From: Oerskovia merdavium
GTDB taxonomy: Bacteria > Actinomycetota > Actinomycetes > Actinomycetales > Cellulomonadaceae
Assembly (NCBI RefSeq): GCF_014836755.1
Contig: NZ_JACSQF010000015.1
Location: 52,127-116,126 of the forward strand
Length of the DNA: 64,000 nucleotides
Direction of reading: 5' to 3'
Below the pieces are notes generated by a model. The model made no database searches, was not told the origin of the DNA, and was given only the letters and a program-made list of their open reading frames with translations. The position numbers and the translations under genes are program-made. Positions 8,925-21,431 of the stretch are shown piece by piece (the first letter of the stretch is position 1; the number at the start of each line of letters is the position of its first letter).

Positions 8925-9935
8925 TCAGTAGACCGTGAGGCCCTTCGCACGGAACTGGTCGCGCACGCGGTCGACCAGCTCGACGTCGGGAGCGGGGGTG
9001 TCGTTGAGCTCGTACTCGCGCCCGAGCGTCTCCCACTTGTCCCGGCCCATCTGGTGGAAGGGCAGGACCTCGACGCGCGTGACCGTGCCGGGCCGGATCT
9101 CGTTGAGCGAGGCCGCGTAGTCCGCGACGACGTCGACGTGCTCGGCCTGGTCGGTCAGTCCGGGGACCAGCACGTAGCGGATCCAGACCTCGACCGGGTG
9201 CTCGGCCGTGACACCGCCGGGCAGGCCCGACTCGGCGAGCCGTCGCCCGAACTTCAGGGTGGGCTCGAGCGCACGACCCGTGACCTTCTCGTAGGTCGCG
9301 GGGTCGCCCGACTTGACGTCGAGGAGCACCAGGTCGGTGTTCGCGAGCATCTCGTCGCTCAGGTTCGCCCCGAGGAAGCCCGAGGTGTCGAGCGTGGTGT
9401 GCACGCCCATCTCCTTGGCGCCCGCCAGGATGCGCGCGGCGAACGCGGGCTGCATGAGCACCTCGCCACCCGAGAGGGTCAGCCCGCCCTTGGTGGCGCG
9501 GAAGACCGGCAGGTACCGCTTGACGCGGGCCAGCAGCTCGTCGGCCGTGACCGGCTCGCCGTCCTTCATCTGCAGCGTGTCGGGGTTGTGGCAGTACAGG
9601 CACCGCAGCGGGCACCCGTTGAGGAAGACCGTCAGGCGCGTGCCCGGCCCGTCCACCGCGGTCACGAGCTCCCACGAGTGGACCGAGCCGAGCTCGCCCG
9701 AGCGCATCATCGCGAGCTTGTCGTGCCGGTCGAGGTCCTCGGCCGTCGAGAGGCCGGAGACCCCGGCCCCCGTCCGGCGGCGGGGGGCCTCCGGTGCGTC
9801 CAGGTCACTGTCGTGGCCCAGGGCGTCACCGGAGGTCCGCCACGGCAGCGGAGCCGAGGCGACCCCGTCGACCCCGTAGCGGGCGGCGGCACGCGCGGGC
9901 ACCTGGCCGGCTGCGGGCGTCGAGAGAGTCGTCAT
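8925..9935 (-). CDS. pflA: Pyruvate formate-lyase activating enzyme (radical SAM)
   Basis: This 336-residue radical-SAM enzyme installs the glycyl radical on PflB. The iron-sulfur motif CxxxCxxC is at Cys108, Cys112 and Cys115 (GCPLRCLYCHNPD), the SAM-binding GGE motif (TLSGGEVL) is near residue 155, and PLxxD-type elements follow (LLDVKSG, LPFHQMGRDKW). The core aligns with the roughly 246-residue family from about residue 78 onward. The first 75 residues are a polar Ala/Arg/Pro-rich extension that may be partly untranslated, since an in-frame MM at about residue 76 is an alternative start. It lies 21 bp downstream of pflB in the same orientation and is almost certainly cotranscribed with it. 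Confidence 0.95.
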   Translation of the reverse strand: MTTLSTPAAGQVPARAAARYGVDGVASAPLPWRTSGDALGHDSDLDAPEAPRRRTGAGVSGLSTAEDLDRHDKLAMMRSGELGSVHSWELVTAVDGPGTRLTVFLNGCPLRCLYCHNPDTLQMKDGEPVTADELLARVKRYLPVFRATKGGLTLSGGEVLMQPAFAARILAGAKEMGVHTTLDTSGFLGANLSDEMLANTDLVLLDVKSGDPATYEKVTGRALEPTLKFGRRLAESGLPGGVTAEHPVEVWIRYVLVPGLTDQAEHVDVVADYAASLNEIRPGTVTRVEVLPFHQMGRDKWETLGREYELNDTPAPDVELVDRVRDQFRAKGLTVY

Positions 9936-9956
9936 GATGGTTCCGCCGTTCTGCGC

Positions 9957-12239
9957 TCAGAGAGCGCCGTGGAAGGTCCGCGAGAGGACGTCGAGCTGCT
10001 GCTCGCGGGTCAGCCGGACGAAGTTCACGGCGTACCCGGAGACACGGATCGTGAGCTGAGGGTAGTTCTCGGGGTGCTCCATGGCGTCCTCGAGGGTCTC
10101 CTTCACCAGCACGTTGACGTTCATGTGGTAGCCGTCGCCACCGACCGACGCGTCGAGCAGACCCGCGAGGTTCGCGACCTGCTCGTCCCGGGTGCGGCCC
10201 AGGCCGCTGGGGACGACCGTGTTGGTCAGCGAGATGCCGTCCTGCGCCTCGTTGTACGGCAGCTTCGCGACCGACAGGGCCGAGGCGAGCATGCCGTGCG
10301 TGTCGCGGCCGTTCATCGGGTTGGCCCCCGGGGAGAACGGTTCGCCCGCACGACGACCGTCGGGCGTGTTGCCCGTGGCCTTGCCGTAGACGACGTTCGA
10401 CGTGATGGTCAGGACGGACTGCGTGGGCAGCGCGTCGCGGTACATCTTGTGCGAGCGGATCTTCGCCATGAACGACTCGACGAGCTCGACCGCGATCGCG
10501 TCGACCCGGTCGTCGTCGTTGCCGTAGGCGGGGTACTCGCCCTCGGTCACGTAGTCCACGACGATGCCGCGCTCGTCGAAGACGGGCGTGACCTTCGCGT
10601 ACTTGATGGCCGACAGCGAGTCCGCCGCGACCGCGAGGCCGGCGATGCCGCAGGCCATGGTCCGCAGCACCTCCTTGTCGTGGAGGGCCATCTCGAGACG
10701 CTCGTACGCGTACTTGTCGTGCGACCAGTGGATGCAGTTGAGCGCCTCGACGTAGGTCTCGGCGAGCCAGTCCATGGTCTTGTCGAAGCGGGCACGGACG
10801 TCGTCGTAGTCGAGCGGCTGGCCCTCGGGCACGGGGGCCACGACGGGCGAGACCTGCTTGCCCGTGACCTCGTCCTTGCCGCCGTTGATCGCGTACAGGA
10901 GCGTCTTGGCCAGGTTCACGCGGGCACCGAAGAACTGCATCTGCTTGCCGACCGCCATGGGCGAGACGCAGCAGGCGATCGCGGCGTCGTCACCCCAGGC
11001 CGGGCGGATCTGCTCGTCCGACTCGTACTGGACGGCCGAGGTGTCGATCGAGACCTTGGCGCAGAAGTCCTTGAAGCCCTGGGGCAGGCGCGGGCTCCAG
11101 AAGACCGTCATGTTGGGCTCGGGGGCCGGACCCAGGTTGTAGAGCGTCTGCAGGAAGCGGAACGAGTTCTTGGTGACGAGCGGACGACCGTCGTCGCCCA
11201 TGCCACCGATGGTCTCGGTGACCCACGTCGGGTCGCCCGAGAACAGGGAGTCGTACTCGGGGGTGCGCAGGAAGCGCACGATCCGCAGCTTGATGACGAA
11301 GTCGTCGATGATCTCCTGCGCCTGCTCCTCGGTGATGACACCGTTCGCCAGGTCGCGCTCGAGGTACACGTCGAGGAAGGTCGAGGTGCGGCCCAACGAC
11401 ATCGCGGCGCCGTTCTGCTCCTTGACCGCGGCGAGGTAGCCGAAGTAGAGCCACTGGACGGCCTCGCGGGCGTTCGTGGCCGGGCCGGAGATGTCGTAGC
11501 CGTACGAGGCGGCCATGGCCTTGAGCTCGCCGAGCGCACGGATCTGCTCCGCGTGCTCCTCGCGCTCGCGCACGATCTTCTCGCTGAACGGCTGCGTGTC
11601 GAGGTCGAGCTTGTCGAGCTTCTTGGCGGCGACGAGCTGGTCGACCCCGTAGAGCGCGACGCGGCGGTAGTCGCCGATGATGCGGCCGCGGCCGTAGGCG
11701 TCGGGCAGGCCCGTGATGATGTGCGAGCTGCGGGCGGCACGGACGTTGGGCGGGTAGACGTCGAACACGCCCTGGTTGTGGGTCTTGCGGTACTCGCTGA
11801 AGACCTTCTTGAGCTCCTGGTCGACCGGGTAGCCGTAGGTCTCGAGCGCACCCTCGACCATGCGCCATCCGCCGTTCGGCATGATCGCGCGCTTGAGCGG
11901 GGCGTCGGTCTGGAGGCCGACGATGACCTCGGCGTCCTTGTCGATGTACCCGGGCGCGTGGGCCGTGATGCCCGCGGGCGTGTGCGGGTCGACGTCGTAG
12001 ATGCCCTTCTCGCGCTCGGCGGGGAACATCTCGGAGAGCTTGGCCCAGATGCCTGTGGTGCGCTCCGTGGGCCCGGCGAGGAAGGAGTCGTCACCCTCGT
12101 ACGGGGTGTAGTTGCGCTGGATGAAGTCGCGCACGTCGACCGTGTCCTGCCAGGGACCCGCGGTGAAGCCGGCCCAAGCGGGGACGGTCGCGTCGTCCTG
12201 GCCGCCAGTGGTGCTGCGAGCCTCGGAAATGCTGGTCAT
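9957..12239 (-). CDS. pflB: Formate C-acetyltransferase (pyruvate formate-lyase)
   Basis: This is a 760-residue glycyl-radical enzyme that cleaves pyruvate with CoA to acetyl-CoA and formate under anaerobic conditions. The adjacent catalytic cysteines are Cys423-Cys424 ([12 protein letters not shown]) and the glycyl radical is Gly735 in RVSGYAVNF, positions that match the E. coli enzyme almost exactly. The ATG at 12239 has GAGGAG 7 nt upstream; an in-frame start 21 bp further up is less well supported. pflA follows after 21 bp. The 535-bp upstream region contains one perfect and one near-perfect TGTGA-N6-TCACA palindrome, suggesting control by redox state or cAMP-type regulators. Its presence indicates a facultative, mixed-acid-capable organism. 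Confidence 0.97.
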   Translation of the reverse strand: MTSISEARSTTGGQDDATVPAWAGFTAGPWQDTVDVRDFIQRNYTPYEGDDSFLAGPTERTTGIWAKLSEMFPAEREKGIYDVDPHTPAGITAHAPGYIDKDAEVIVGLQTDAPLKRAIMPNGGWRMVEGALETYGYPVDQELKKVFSEYRKTHNQGVFDVYPPNVRAARSSHIITGLPDAYGRGRIIGDYRRVALYGVDQLVAAKKLDKLDLDTQPFSEKIVREREEHAEQIRALGELKAMAASYGYDISGPATNAREAVQWLYFGYLAAVKEQNGAAMSLGRTSTFLDVYLERDLANGVITEEQAQEIIDDFVIKLRIVRFLRTPEYDSLFSGDPTWVTETIGGMGDDGRPLVTKNSFRFLQTLYNLGPAPEPNMTVFWSPRLPQGFKDFCAKVSIDTSAVQYESDEQIRPAWGDDAAIACCVSPMAVGKQMQFFGARVNLAKTLLYAINGGKDEVTGKQVSPVVAPVPEGQPLDYDDVRARFDKTMDWLAETYVEALNCIHWSHDKYAYERLEMALHDKEVLRTMACGIAGLAVAADSLSAIKYAKVTPVFDERGIVVDYVTEGEYPAYGNDDDRVDAIAVELVESFMAKIRSHKMYRDALPTQSVLTITSNVVYGKATGNTPDGRRAGEPFSPGANPMNGRDTHGMLASALSVAKLPYNEAQDGISLTNTVVPSGLGRTRDEQVANLAGLLDASVGGDGYHMNVNVLVKETLEDAMEHPENYPQLTIRVSGYAVNFVRLTREQQLDVLSRTFHGAL

Positions 12240-12383
12240 ATCACTCTCCTCGACGTCCACGCCGCGCAGCCTGCGCGGCGGGGGTAAAGACCTTGGTCGA
12301 CGCGGGAAATCCGTGCCGTCCTGCCGTTCTCCTTCGCCCTTTCAGGCTACGACCCCGAGAGGGTCCGGGGGTGGTCAAGACGC

Positions 12384-12399
12384 TGTCACCTGGCTCACA
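12384..12399. promoter_or_regulatory. Near-palindromic operator, pflB-proximal copy
   Basis: The sequence TGTCA-N6-TCACA differs by one base from the palindrome TGTGA-N6-TCACA found 112 bp further upstream. It sits about 145 bp ahead of the pflB start codon. Two similar half-site arrangements in one control region strengthen the case for a dimeric regulator, either Rex or a Crp/GlxR-type protein. Confidence 0.45.
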
Positions 12400-12495
12400 G
12401 GGTGAACCGTCGGACACCGGGCCACACCCCGCAAAACGGCGGGATTGCAACCTTTCTGTCTGCTGGAACACCTCCGCAGGGCCCGGCATTCCCGC

Positions 12496-12513
12496 TTGTG
12501 ACAGTCTTCACAT
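12496..12513. promoter_or_regulatory. Rex- or Crp/GlxR-like operator upstream of pflB
   Basis: TTGTGAC-AGTC-TTCACAT is a near-perfect 18-bp palindrome whose core is exactly TGTGA-N6-TCACA. The redox repressor Rex of Streptomyces recognises TGTGAACNNNTTCACA, which this matches except for two central bases, while Crp and corynebacterial GlxR recognise TGTGA-N6-TCACA, which this matches perfectly. The location 257 bp ahead of pflB, a fermentation gene, favours Rex on biological grounds, but the base pattern alone does not separate the two. Confidence 0.6.
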
Positions 12514-12774
12514 GACCCTTCCTTGGGCGTTCGACAAGTGACTACTCGGGACCAAAGTCCCTTGCGGAATGCACCTCGAGCACTTTCTTCCGCCACCTCG
12601 CCACGAGCACCCACGATACGGAGAGAACACCGGCGCGGCATTTCCGCACCGACCATTCTCGGAATCGGCGCCCGGCCCTCCCCCGCGCGGCACCGTCACC
12701 CTCCCGGCCAGGGCGCGCGACGCCGTCGGGCTCCCTGCGTGCGAGGAGACCCCGGCGCGTGTGAGACTGCCTCG

Positions 12775-13917
12775 ATGCGAACCATGGGAGTCGAGGAGGA
12801 GTTCCTCCTCATCGGACCGGACGGCGTCCCGACCGCCGTCGCCGCCGAGGTCATCGAGGCCGCGAGCACGAGCGAGCCCACCCAGGCGGGGCTCGGAGCA
12901 TCGGGCGGCTCGGGGCCGGACCGGCCCGGCGACGCTCCCGGCGGGGAGCTCGAGCTCGAGCTCATGGAGGAACAGCTCGAGACCGGCACCCACCCGTGCG
13001 CCGACCTGGCGGACCTCGCCCAGGAGATCCGCGACGGGCGCGCGCGGGCCAACAAGGCCGCCGAGCAGCGCGACGCGCGCATCGTCGCGCTCGGCACCTC
13101 ACCCGTGCCCGTGTCCCCCACGACCGTCGGGAAGCTCCGCTACCTCGAGGCGCGCGCCGCGTTCGGCCTCACGGCACGCGAGCAGCTCACGGGCGGCTGC
13201 CACGTCCACGTCGCGGTCGGCTCGGACGCAGAGGGCGTCGCGGTCCTCGACCGGATCGGCCCCTGGCTCGCCCCGCTGCTCGCCCTGAGCGCCAACTCGC
13301 CCTACTGGCAGGGCGAGGACAGCGGGTACGCGAGCTTCCGCTCCCAGGTGTGGTCGCGGTGGCCGACGGCGGGCCCCGCGCCCTCGTTCGGCACGCCCGA
13401 GGCGTACCGCGCCACGGTCGACGCGCTGGTCGGCACCGGGACCATCCTCGACACCGCGATGATCTACTTCGACGCCCGGCTCTCGGCGTCCTACCCGACG
13501 GTCGAGATCCGCGTCGCGGACGTGTGCCTCGACGCGGACACCGCGACCCTGCTCGCGGCCCTGGCCCGCGGGCTCGTGGAGACCGCGGCCCGCGAGGCGG
13601 ACGCGGGCCTGGCGGCGCCCATGCTGCACCCCGAGCTCCTGCGCACCGCGTCCTGGCGGGCCGGTCGCTCCGGGATCGCCGGAGACCTCGTCTCGCCGCT
13701 CACCTGGAAGCCTGCGACCGCGCACGACGTCGTCGGGCAGCTCGTCGCCCACGTGCGCGAGGCGCTCGTCGACGCGGGCGACCTCGACGCCGTGACCGAG
13801 CTCCTCGGACGGCTGTGGTCGACGGGCGGCGGCGCGGGGCGCCAGCGGGCGTGGTTCGCCGCGTCGGGCGACCTGCGCGCCGTGATCGAGCGGGCCGCCG
13901 AGGCGACGCTCGTCTGA
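12775..13917 (+). CDS. YbdK-type carboxylate-amine ligase (GCS2 family)
   Basis: This is a 380-residue enzyme of the glutamate-cysteine ligase type 2 family. The N-terminus MRTMGVEEEFLL is the family hallmark, and further conserved blocks are GGELELELMEEQLE near residue 60, GGCHVHVAV near residue 140, and an Arg-rich active region (YPTVEIRVADVCLD) near residue 240. Such enzymes join glutamate or another carboxylate to an amine in an ATP-dependent reaction; E. coli YbdK has weak glutamate-cysteine ligase activity, but in a mycothiol-producing lineage the true substrate is unclear. The ATG at 12775 fits the conserved N-terminus; no ribosome site is visible, and GAGACT 6 nt upstream could act as a -10 box for a leaderless transcript. 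A very stable hairpin lies downstream. Confidence 0.9.
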   Translation: MRTMGVEEEFLLIGPDGVPTAVAAEVIEAASTSEPTQAGLGASGGSGPDRPGDAPGGELELELMEEQLETGTHPCADLADLAQEIRDGRARANKAAEQRDARIVALGTSPVPVSPTTVGKLRYLEARAAFGLTAREQLTGGCHVHVAVGSDAEGVAVLDRIGPWLAPLLALSANSPYWQGEDSGYASFRSQVWSRWPTAGPAPSFGTPEAYRATVDALVGTGTILDTAMIYFDARLSASYPTVEIRVADVCLDADTATLLAALARGLVETAAREADAGLAAPMLHPELLRTASWRAGRSGIAGDLVSPLTWKPATAHDVVGQLVAHVREALVDAGDLDAVTELLGRLWSTGGGAGRQRAWFAASGDLRAVIERAAEATLV

Positions 13918-14040
13918 GGCGCTGCGCGACCCGGCCCAGCCGGGCCAGCCGGGCCGTAGGTCGAGCCGACCCGGGACGCAGGACGGGGCCCCGCCCCCCC
14001 CGGGCCCGCCGGGCCGTCGGCCGCGCCCACCGGGCCCGCG

Positions 14041-14076
14041 GGACGGGGCACGGCCCGCGCGGCCCGTGCCCCGTCC
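14041..14076. terminator. Strong bidirectional terminator between YbdK-type gene and dxs
   Basis: A 13-bp perfect stem (GGACGGGGCACGG with CCGTGCCCCGTCC) encloses a 10-nt loop in the gap between the convergent ligase gene and dxs. It begins 124 bp after the ligase stop and ends 19 bp beyond the dxs stop. The sequence between is a run of GC-rich imperfect repeats (CCGGGCC-like) without coding sense. Confidence 0.8.
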
Positions 14077-14094
14077 TCGTCTCGACCCGCTCGG

Positions 14095-16002
14095 TCAGAG
14101 CAGCGCGAGCGCCGTGAGCGCGTCCCGCGTGACGTCCTGCGCCGTCAGGCGGTGCGTCGTCCTCACCTGGTCGATCGTCATGTGGTCCAGGAAGACCGTG
14201 GGCAGCCCCAGCGGGACCACGGGGACCGTGATCCCGGCCTCGACCGCGCGCTGGCCCAGGAGCGAGCCCACGCCGCCGTCGGCGATGCCGTCCTCGATCG
14301 TGACCACCAGGTCGTGCTCGCCCGCGAGCTTGACGAGCGCCGACGGCAGCGGCAGGACCCAGGTCGGGGACGCGACCGTGACCTCGACGCCGTGGGCCGC
14401 GAGCGCCTCGCCCGCGGCCATGGCGGTGCCCGTCATGGAGCCGACGCCCACGAGCAGGACCTTGCGGGTCGCCGCGGCCGCGGCCTTGGTCTTCTTGGCC
14501 GGTGCGGCGTCGTGGCGCGCGACCACGTCGACGCCGTCGAGCGTCTCGATCGCGGGGATGGGCGCGACGACCGCGCCCTTGGGGTAGCGCACGACCGAGG
14601 GGGCGTCGTCGATGTCGACCGCGTGGCGCAGGGCCTCGCGCAGCGTGGCCTCGTCGCGCGGGGCAGCCAGGTGCAGGCCCGGCACGATGCGCAGCATGGC
14701 CATGTCCCACATGCCGTTGTGGCTCGCGCCGTCCTCGCCCGTGATCCCGGCGCGGTCCAGCACGAACGTCACGCCGGCCTTGTGCAGGGCCACGTCCATG
14801 AGGACCTGGTCGAACGCACGGTTGAGGAACGTCGCGTAGACCGCGACGACCGGGTGCAGGCCCGCGAAGGCCATGCCCGCGGCCGACGTCGCGGCGTGCT
14901 GCTCGGCGATGCCCACGTCGAACGTGCGCTCGGGGAACGCCTCGGCGAAGGGCGCGAGGCCCACGGGGTGCAGCATGGCCGCGGTGATCGCGACGACGTC
15001 GGTGCGCCGGCGCCCGATCTTGACGATCTCGTCGGCGAACACCGAGGTCCAGCCGAAGCGCGAGGGAGCGACGGGCAGGCCGGTCTCCGGGTGGATCTGC
15101 CCCACCGCGTGGAAGCGGTCCGCGACGTCCTGCTCGGCCGGGGTGTAGCCGCGGCCCTTCTCGGTGATGACGTGCACGATCACGGGAGCCCCGTACGAGC
15201 GGGCCCGCACGAACGCGTGCTCGAGCGCCTCGATGTCGTGGCCGTCGACGGGGCCGACGTACTTGATGCCCAGGTCCTCGAACATGCCCTGGGGCGCGAC
15301 GACGTCCTTGAGGCCCTTCTTGAGCCCGTGCAGCCACTCGTACGCGAACCGTCCGGGGGCGCCCGAGCGCGAGAGCGTGCGCTTGCCCCAGTCGAGGAAG
15401 TTCTCGTAGCCGCGCGTGGTGCGCAACGTCGACAGGTGGTGCGCCATGCCGCCGATGGTCGGCGAGTAGGAGCGGCCGTTGTCGTTGACGACGATCACCA
15501 GGCGCCGGTCCTGGCTCTCGGCGATGTTGTTGAGCGCCTCCCAGGCCATGCCGCCCGTGAGCGCACCGTCGCCGATGACCGAGACGACGTGCCGGTCCCG
15601 CAGGCCGCGCACGACGTTGGCCTTGGCGATCCCGTCGCCCCAGCTCAGCGCGGTCGAGGCGTGCGAGTTCTCGACGATGTCGTGCGGGGACTCGGCGCGG
15701 CTCGGGTACCCGGACATGCCGTCGCGCTTGCGCAGCGCGGAGAAGTCCTGGCGGCCCGTGAGCAGCTTGTGCACGTAGGCCTGGTGGCCCGTGTCGAACA
15801 CGAACGAGTCCTTGGGCGAGTCGAAGACGCGGTGCATCGCGAGCGTCAGCTCGACCACACCGAGGTTCGGTCCGAGGTGCCCGCCCGTGCGGGACACGGC
15901 GGAGACGAGGAACTCGCGGATCTCCGCGGCGAGGGTCTCCACCTGCTGGGGGGTCAGCCGCCGGAGGTCCTCCGGTGACGTGATGCTGCTCAACAGGGTC
16001 AT
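14095..16002 (-). CDS. dxs: 1-deoxy-D-xylulose-5-phosphate synthase
   Basis: This 635-residue thiamine-diphosphate enzyme condenses pyruvate and glyceraldehyde-3-phosphate, the first step of the MEP isoprenoid pathway. The N-terminal block [14 protein letters not shown] is near residue 42, the TPP site is GDGALTGG at 144-151 with NDN at 173-175, and the catalytic Glu lies in DVGIAEQHA. The transketolase-like central domain and C-terminal domain follow. A Lys/Ala-rich linker ([16 protein letters not shown]) is inserted between the last two domains, an elaboration seen in actinobacteria. The ATG at 16002 has only a weak GGCGGA upstream. The gene is divergent from guaB1; a TAGAGT box near 16042 could be its -10 element. 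Confidence 0.96.
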   Translation of the reverse strand: MTLLSSITSPEDLRRLTPQQVETLAAEIREFLVSAVSRTGGHLGPNLGVVELTLAMHRVFDSPKDSFVFDTGHQAYVHKLLTGRQDFSALRKRDGMSGYPSRAESPHDIVENSHASTALSWGDGIAKANVVRGLRDRHVVSVIGDGALTGGMAWEALNNIAESQDRRLVIVVNDNGRSYSPTIGGMAHHLSTLRTTRGYENFLDWGKRTLSRSGAPGRFAYEWLHGLKKGLKDVVAPQGMFEDLGIKYVGPVDGHDIEALEHAFVRARSYGAPVIVHVITEKGRGYTPAEQDVADRFHAVGQIHPETGLPVAPSRFGWTSVFADEIVKIGRRRTDVVAITAAMLHPVGLAPFAEAFPERTFDVGIAEQHAATSAAGMAFAGLHPVVAVYATFLNRAFDQVLMDVALHKAGVTFVLDRAGITGEDGASHNGMWDMAMLRIVPGLHLAAPRDEATLREALRHAVDIDDAPSVVRYPKGAVVAPIPAIETLDGVDVVARHDAAPAKKTKAAAAATRKVLLVGVGSMTGTAMAAGEALAAHGVEVTVASPTWVLPLPSALVKLAGEHDLVVTIEDGIADGGVGSLLGQRAVEAGITVPVVPLGLPTVFLDHMTIDQVRTTHRLTAQDVTRDALTALALL

Positions 16003-16142
16003 AACCGCTCCGTTCCGCCTGCCATTCGACTAGCCCGACAACTCTAGGCCGTCCGGACGGGTGCTCGCGCCCGGAGAGACCCGATCACGACCTCTGCACG
16101 CGCCGGGCACCCGATCCACGCTCGCTCTCTCGACAGCCTCCG

Positions 16143-18336
<2,194 letters not shown>

Positions 18337-18337
<1 letters not shown>

Positions 18338-19236
18338 TGGCGCTGCGGCCCGTCGCGGAGGTCGACGTGACCGTCGAGCTCGTGCGCGCCCTGCTCACCG
18401 CCCAGCACCCCGACCTGGCCGCCCTGCCCCTGGACCTCGTCGCGAACGGCTGGGACAACGTCGTGCTGCGCCTGGGTGACGACCTGGCCGTGCGGGTTCC
18501 GCGCCGTGAGGCCGCGGCCGGGCTCGTGGCGCACGAGCAGGAGTGGCTGCCAGGCCTCGCGCCGCGCCTCCCCCTGCCCGTCCCGGCACCCGTGCGCGTG
18601 GGGACCCCGTGCGCCGATCCCTTCTTCCCCTGGGCCTGGAGCGTGGTCCCGTGGTTCGACGGTCTGAGCGCCCTCTCCGTCGATCGAGCGCTGCGCCGCG
18701 CGTTCGCCCCCGACCTCGCCGCGTTCCTCGCGGCCCTGCACGTCTCCGCCCCTCCCGAGGCGCCCGTCAACCCGTACCGGGGCGTCCCCCTGGCCGCGCG
18801 TGACGAGTCGGTCCGGGAGCGCCTCACGTCGGGCCAGGTGCCCGACGGCAGCTCTCTCCTCGACCTGTGGTCCCACCTCGTCGAGGTCCCGGCCTGGGAC
18901 GGGCCGGCGCTGTGGCTGCACGGCGACCTGCACCCGGCGAACCTGGTGCTCGCGCCGGGCGGCCACCGGTTGGGCGCCGTGGTCGACTTCGGGGACATGA
19001 CGAGCGGGGACCCCGCCACGGATCTCGCGACCGCCTGGATCACGTTCGACGCCGTGGGTCGCCGCGTGTTCCGCGACGCCATGACAGCCCGCTGCGGGAC
19101 CGACGACGCGACGTGGGAGCGGGCCCGCGCCTGGGCGCTCGTCCTCGGCACAGCCTTCGCGGCCCACTCGGACGACGACCCCGCGTTCGCCGAGCTGGGC
19201 GCACACACGCTCGCGCAGGTGCTCGGCGACGACTGA
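18337..19236 (+). CDS. Aminoglycoside phosphotransferase-fold kinase
   Basis: This is a 299-residue protein with the APH/choline kinase fold. The GTG start shares one base with the stop codon of the Nudix gene (TAGTG), so it is coupled to it. The catalytic loop LHGDLHPANLVL is near residue 190 and the metal-binding VVDFGDMTSGDP is near residue 215, both complete. An N-terminal NGWDNVVLRLGDDLAVRVPRR block provides the nucleotide-binding lobe. These kinases phosphorylate sugars, amino sugars, homoserine or antibiotics; operon context with purine and CoA metabolism gives no direct clue, and there is no reason to call it a resistance gene. It is followed after 41 bp by the convergent ABC permease gene. 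Confidence 0.85.
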
Positions 19237-19277
19237 CCGCGCCGTCGGCGGCTCATGTGCTGCCGGCGGCGAGACGC

Positions 19278-21431
19278 CTACTCCTCGGGCACTCCGAGCG
19301 ACAGGGAACGAGCACCGCGGACGCAGGCCCGCCAAGTGACGCTCCACGCGATCACTCCGGTCACGAAGGATGCCACGACGCACGCGAGGACGATCCCGTA
19401 CGGCAGGCTCATCGTCTCTCCCGGGACCGGAGGGATCGAGAGGACCAGGGCCAGGACACCACCCCCGAACACCGCGACGGCGACCGGTGCAACGATCCGA
19501 CCCGCGAGCACTCTCTTGACGAACGCGTCGCTCGGAGCCAACATCTGGATCGCGAGCAGCGATCGCACCGCCCGCAACAGCTCGTTCGAGTAGTTCGACC
19601 AGAGGGCGACCAACGTCAGGACCAGACCGATCGAGCCGAACCACGTGAGCCATCGCATCTGGTACAGGGACGACGCCGTCCCGACGACGAAGCCCTCCCC
19701 GGGAAGCTCGGCCTGCCACATCGGAACGCTCAGCGCCCCGAGCTGGTCGCGCAGTGCCTCCATCTCGATCGGGGTGCCATCTCGACGGGTGACAAGCACC
19801 GTGGCCCCCGGGCCGTCCTCGATCTCGTCCACGCGGTGACCGACCTCCGTCCCCGCGACGTAGGCGAGCCATGAAGGCGGTCGGCCGCCCGGGACGAAGG
19901 TCTCGACGTCCTCGCCACGCGGCGCCACGACCGACATCCCCTCCCCGTCCGGCTGGATCGCGGCCACGACGTAGTCACGCCGCAGGGCGTCGAGGGTGAG
20001 CTCCCTCGACTCGGCCCCGGCTTGTCGAAAGGTCTGGATCGTCGCCACCGAGCCGCCGAGGTGTCGCTGCACCGCCAGTGCCTGAGCTGCGTCCTGCCCC
20101 AGAGTGGTGAGCAACCCGCTCGTCACCGTCACGATCACGACGATGATCGCCGCGGTGGCCCCGAATCGCGCGGCGGGCCGCGGCCGTGCCAGCAGCTGTG
20201 CCGCCCCGGTGAGACCTGCCGCGTCTCCTGCACCCCACGCCACGGCGCGGCGGCGGCGGGCGTACAGCTCGATCCACACGACGGCGTCCGCAGGCAGTGC
20301 CGCCAGCGTGAGAGTCGTCCCCACGAGAGCGATGATCGGCACGAGGTCCACCCGCCCTTCACCCACCGCGATGTTCTGGCCGATCACCGTGATCGCTGCG
20401 AGCACGAGCGACAGACCACCCCGGGCGACGCGGGCGACGGCCAGGGTCCGCGCCAACCACGACGGCCCTGACGACGACCGGGGACGGTCTCTGCGCCGCT
20501 CGGCCTTCAGGCCGACACGCGACGAGCAGGCCCAGGCACTCAGGACGAGGGCGGCGACGAACGCCACGACGACGAGCACACCTCCGGACCTGACGTCCTG
20601 CGCATCCACGGCGAGAGACGCCCCTGGCAGGGCCACGTCGACGACCAGGAACAGCACGGTGCCGAGGAGCGCGACGAGCGCACCGAGCCCCCACGGGGAC
20701 CTCGACTCGCCCCACAGCAACGCTCGCACCTGCCGCGGCCGCATGCCCAGCATCGTGACGATCCGGACCCTGCGCGCCCGTTGGACGGCCCCGATGCGGA
20801 TCCCGGTGAACAGGAGCCACGTCGCAGGAACGACCAGGAGCGCGATCTGGACGCCGAGGAAGGTCGCCAACGGTCGTCGGTCGGCGATCGCCCGGGGCTG
20901 TTCGAACCGGTCGCTGCCGAAGCCGGTGATCAGCTCGGCGGACTCGGGCGCGAGACGACCTTCGGCGCCGACGTAGACCAGCCCCTCGCCATGTTCCACG
21001 AGTCCTTCTCGGTCGACGAGACCGATCAGCGTGCCGTGCCGTGTCCGGTCCCCGACCGACACACCGAGTGCCTCCGCGACAGCCGGGGAAAGGAAGACCT
21101 CGCCCGCTCTCGGCCATCGGGCGAGCCCCGGAGGGAGTGGCGGATCCTCGACGAGAGGCGCGAGATAGACGACGTCGACCTGCCTGCCGTCCACCAGGTC
21201 GAAACCGTGCCGCCACAGCGCTCGGGGCTCCTCGTCGGGAAAGAGCGCGGCGATCCGCCCCGCGCGCTCCTCGGCCCTCGAGTCCCACCCGGCGTACGTC
21301 GCCGTCGTGATCGCCAACGAGACCACGCTGAGCACGAAGGCTGCGACTCCCGCAGCCAGGATCGCGCCGCGCAGCGGCTCGAAGCGTGAAGCCCGCCGGA
21401 GAGAGGCCCCGACGACGCGCAGTGCGGTCAC
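19278..21431 (-). CDS. FtsX-type ABC permease of the secreted-peptide locus
   Basis: This is a 717-residue integral membrane protein. The GTG start overlaps the stop codon of the ATPase gene by 4 bp, so the two form one transporter. The layout is one N-terminal membrane segment near residues 24-44, a large extracytoplasmic domain to about residue 200, a group of three or four segments, a central pair with a further group near residues 355-470, a second extracytoplasmic domain at about 480-605, and three terminal segments. This is a duplicated FtsX/MacB-like architecture. Its size beside a roughly 220-residue ATPase resembles the membrane protein that accompanies lactococcin 972-type bacteriocins. 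It is the last gene of a four-gene operon led by two secreted peptides and probably exports them or protects against them. Confidence 0.8.
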   Translation of the reverse strand: MTALRVVGASLRRASRFEPLRGAILAAGVAAFVLSVVSLAITTATYAGWDSRAEERAGRIAALFPDEEPRALWRHGFDLVDGRQVDVVYLAPLVEDPPLPPGLARWPRAGEVFLSPAVAEALGVSVGDRTRHGTLIGLVDREGLVEHGEGLVYVGAEGRLAPESAELITGFGSDRFEQPRAIADRRPLATFLGVQIALLVVPATWLLFTGIRIGAVQRARRVRIVTMLGMRPRQVRALLWGESRSPWGLGALVALLGTVLFLVVDVALPGASLAVDAQDVRSGGVLVVVAFVAALVLSAWACSSRVGLKAERRRDRPRSSSGPSWLARTLAVARVARGGLSLVLAAITVIGQNIAVGEGRVDLVPIIALVGTTLTLAALPADAVVWIELYARRRRAVAWGAGDAAGLTGAAQLLARPRPAARFGATAAIIVVIVTVTSGLLTTLGQDAAQALAVQRHLGGSVATIQTFRQAGAESRELTLDALRRDYVVAAIQPDGEGMSVVAPRGEDVETFVPGGRPPSWLAYVAGTEVGHRVDEIEDGPGATVLVTRRDGTPIEMEALRDQLGALSVPMWQAELPGEGFVVGTASSLYQMRWLTWFGSIGLVLTLVALWSNYSNELLRAVRSLLAIQMLAPSDAFVKRVLAGRIVAPVAVAVFGGGVLALVLSIPPVPGETMSLPYGIVLACVVASFVTGVIAWSVTWRACVRGARSLSLGVPEE

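Larger units (their letters stand above)
12240..12774. promoter_or_regulatory. Divergent control region of pflB and the YbdK-type gene
   Basis: This 535-bp gap holds no credible gene. It contains two palindromes annotated separately (12384-12399 and 12496-12513). On the pflB side a TTGACC lies near 12375 but without a well-spaced -10 box. The region is visibly less GC-rich in its middle (12420-12660) than the flanking genes, as expected for regulatory DNA. No riboswitch-like fold was recognised. Confidence 0.6.
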
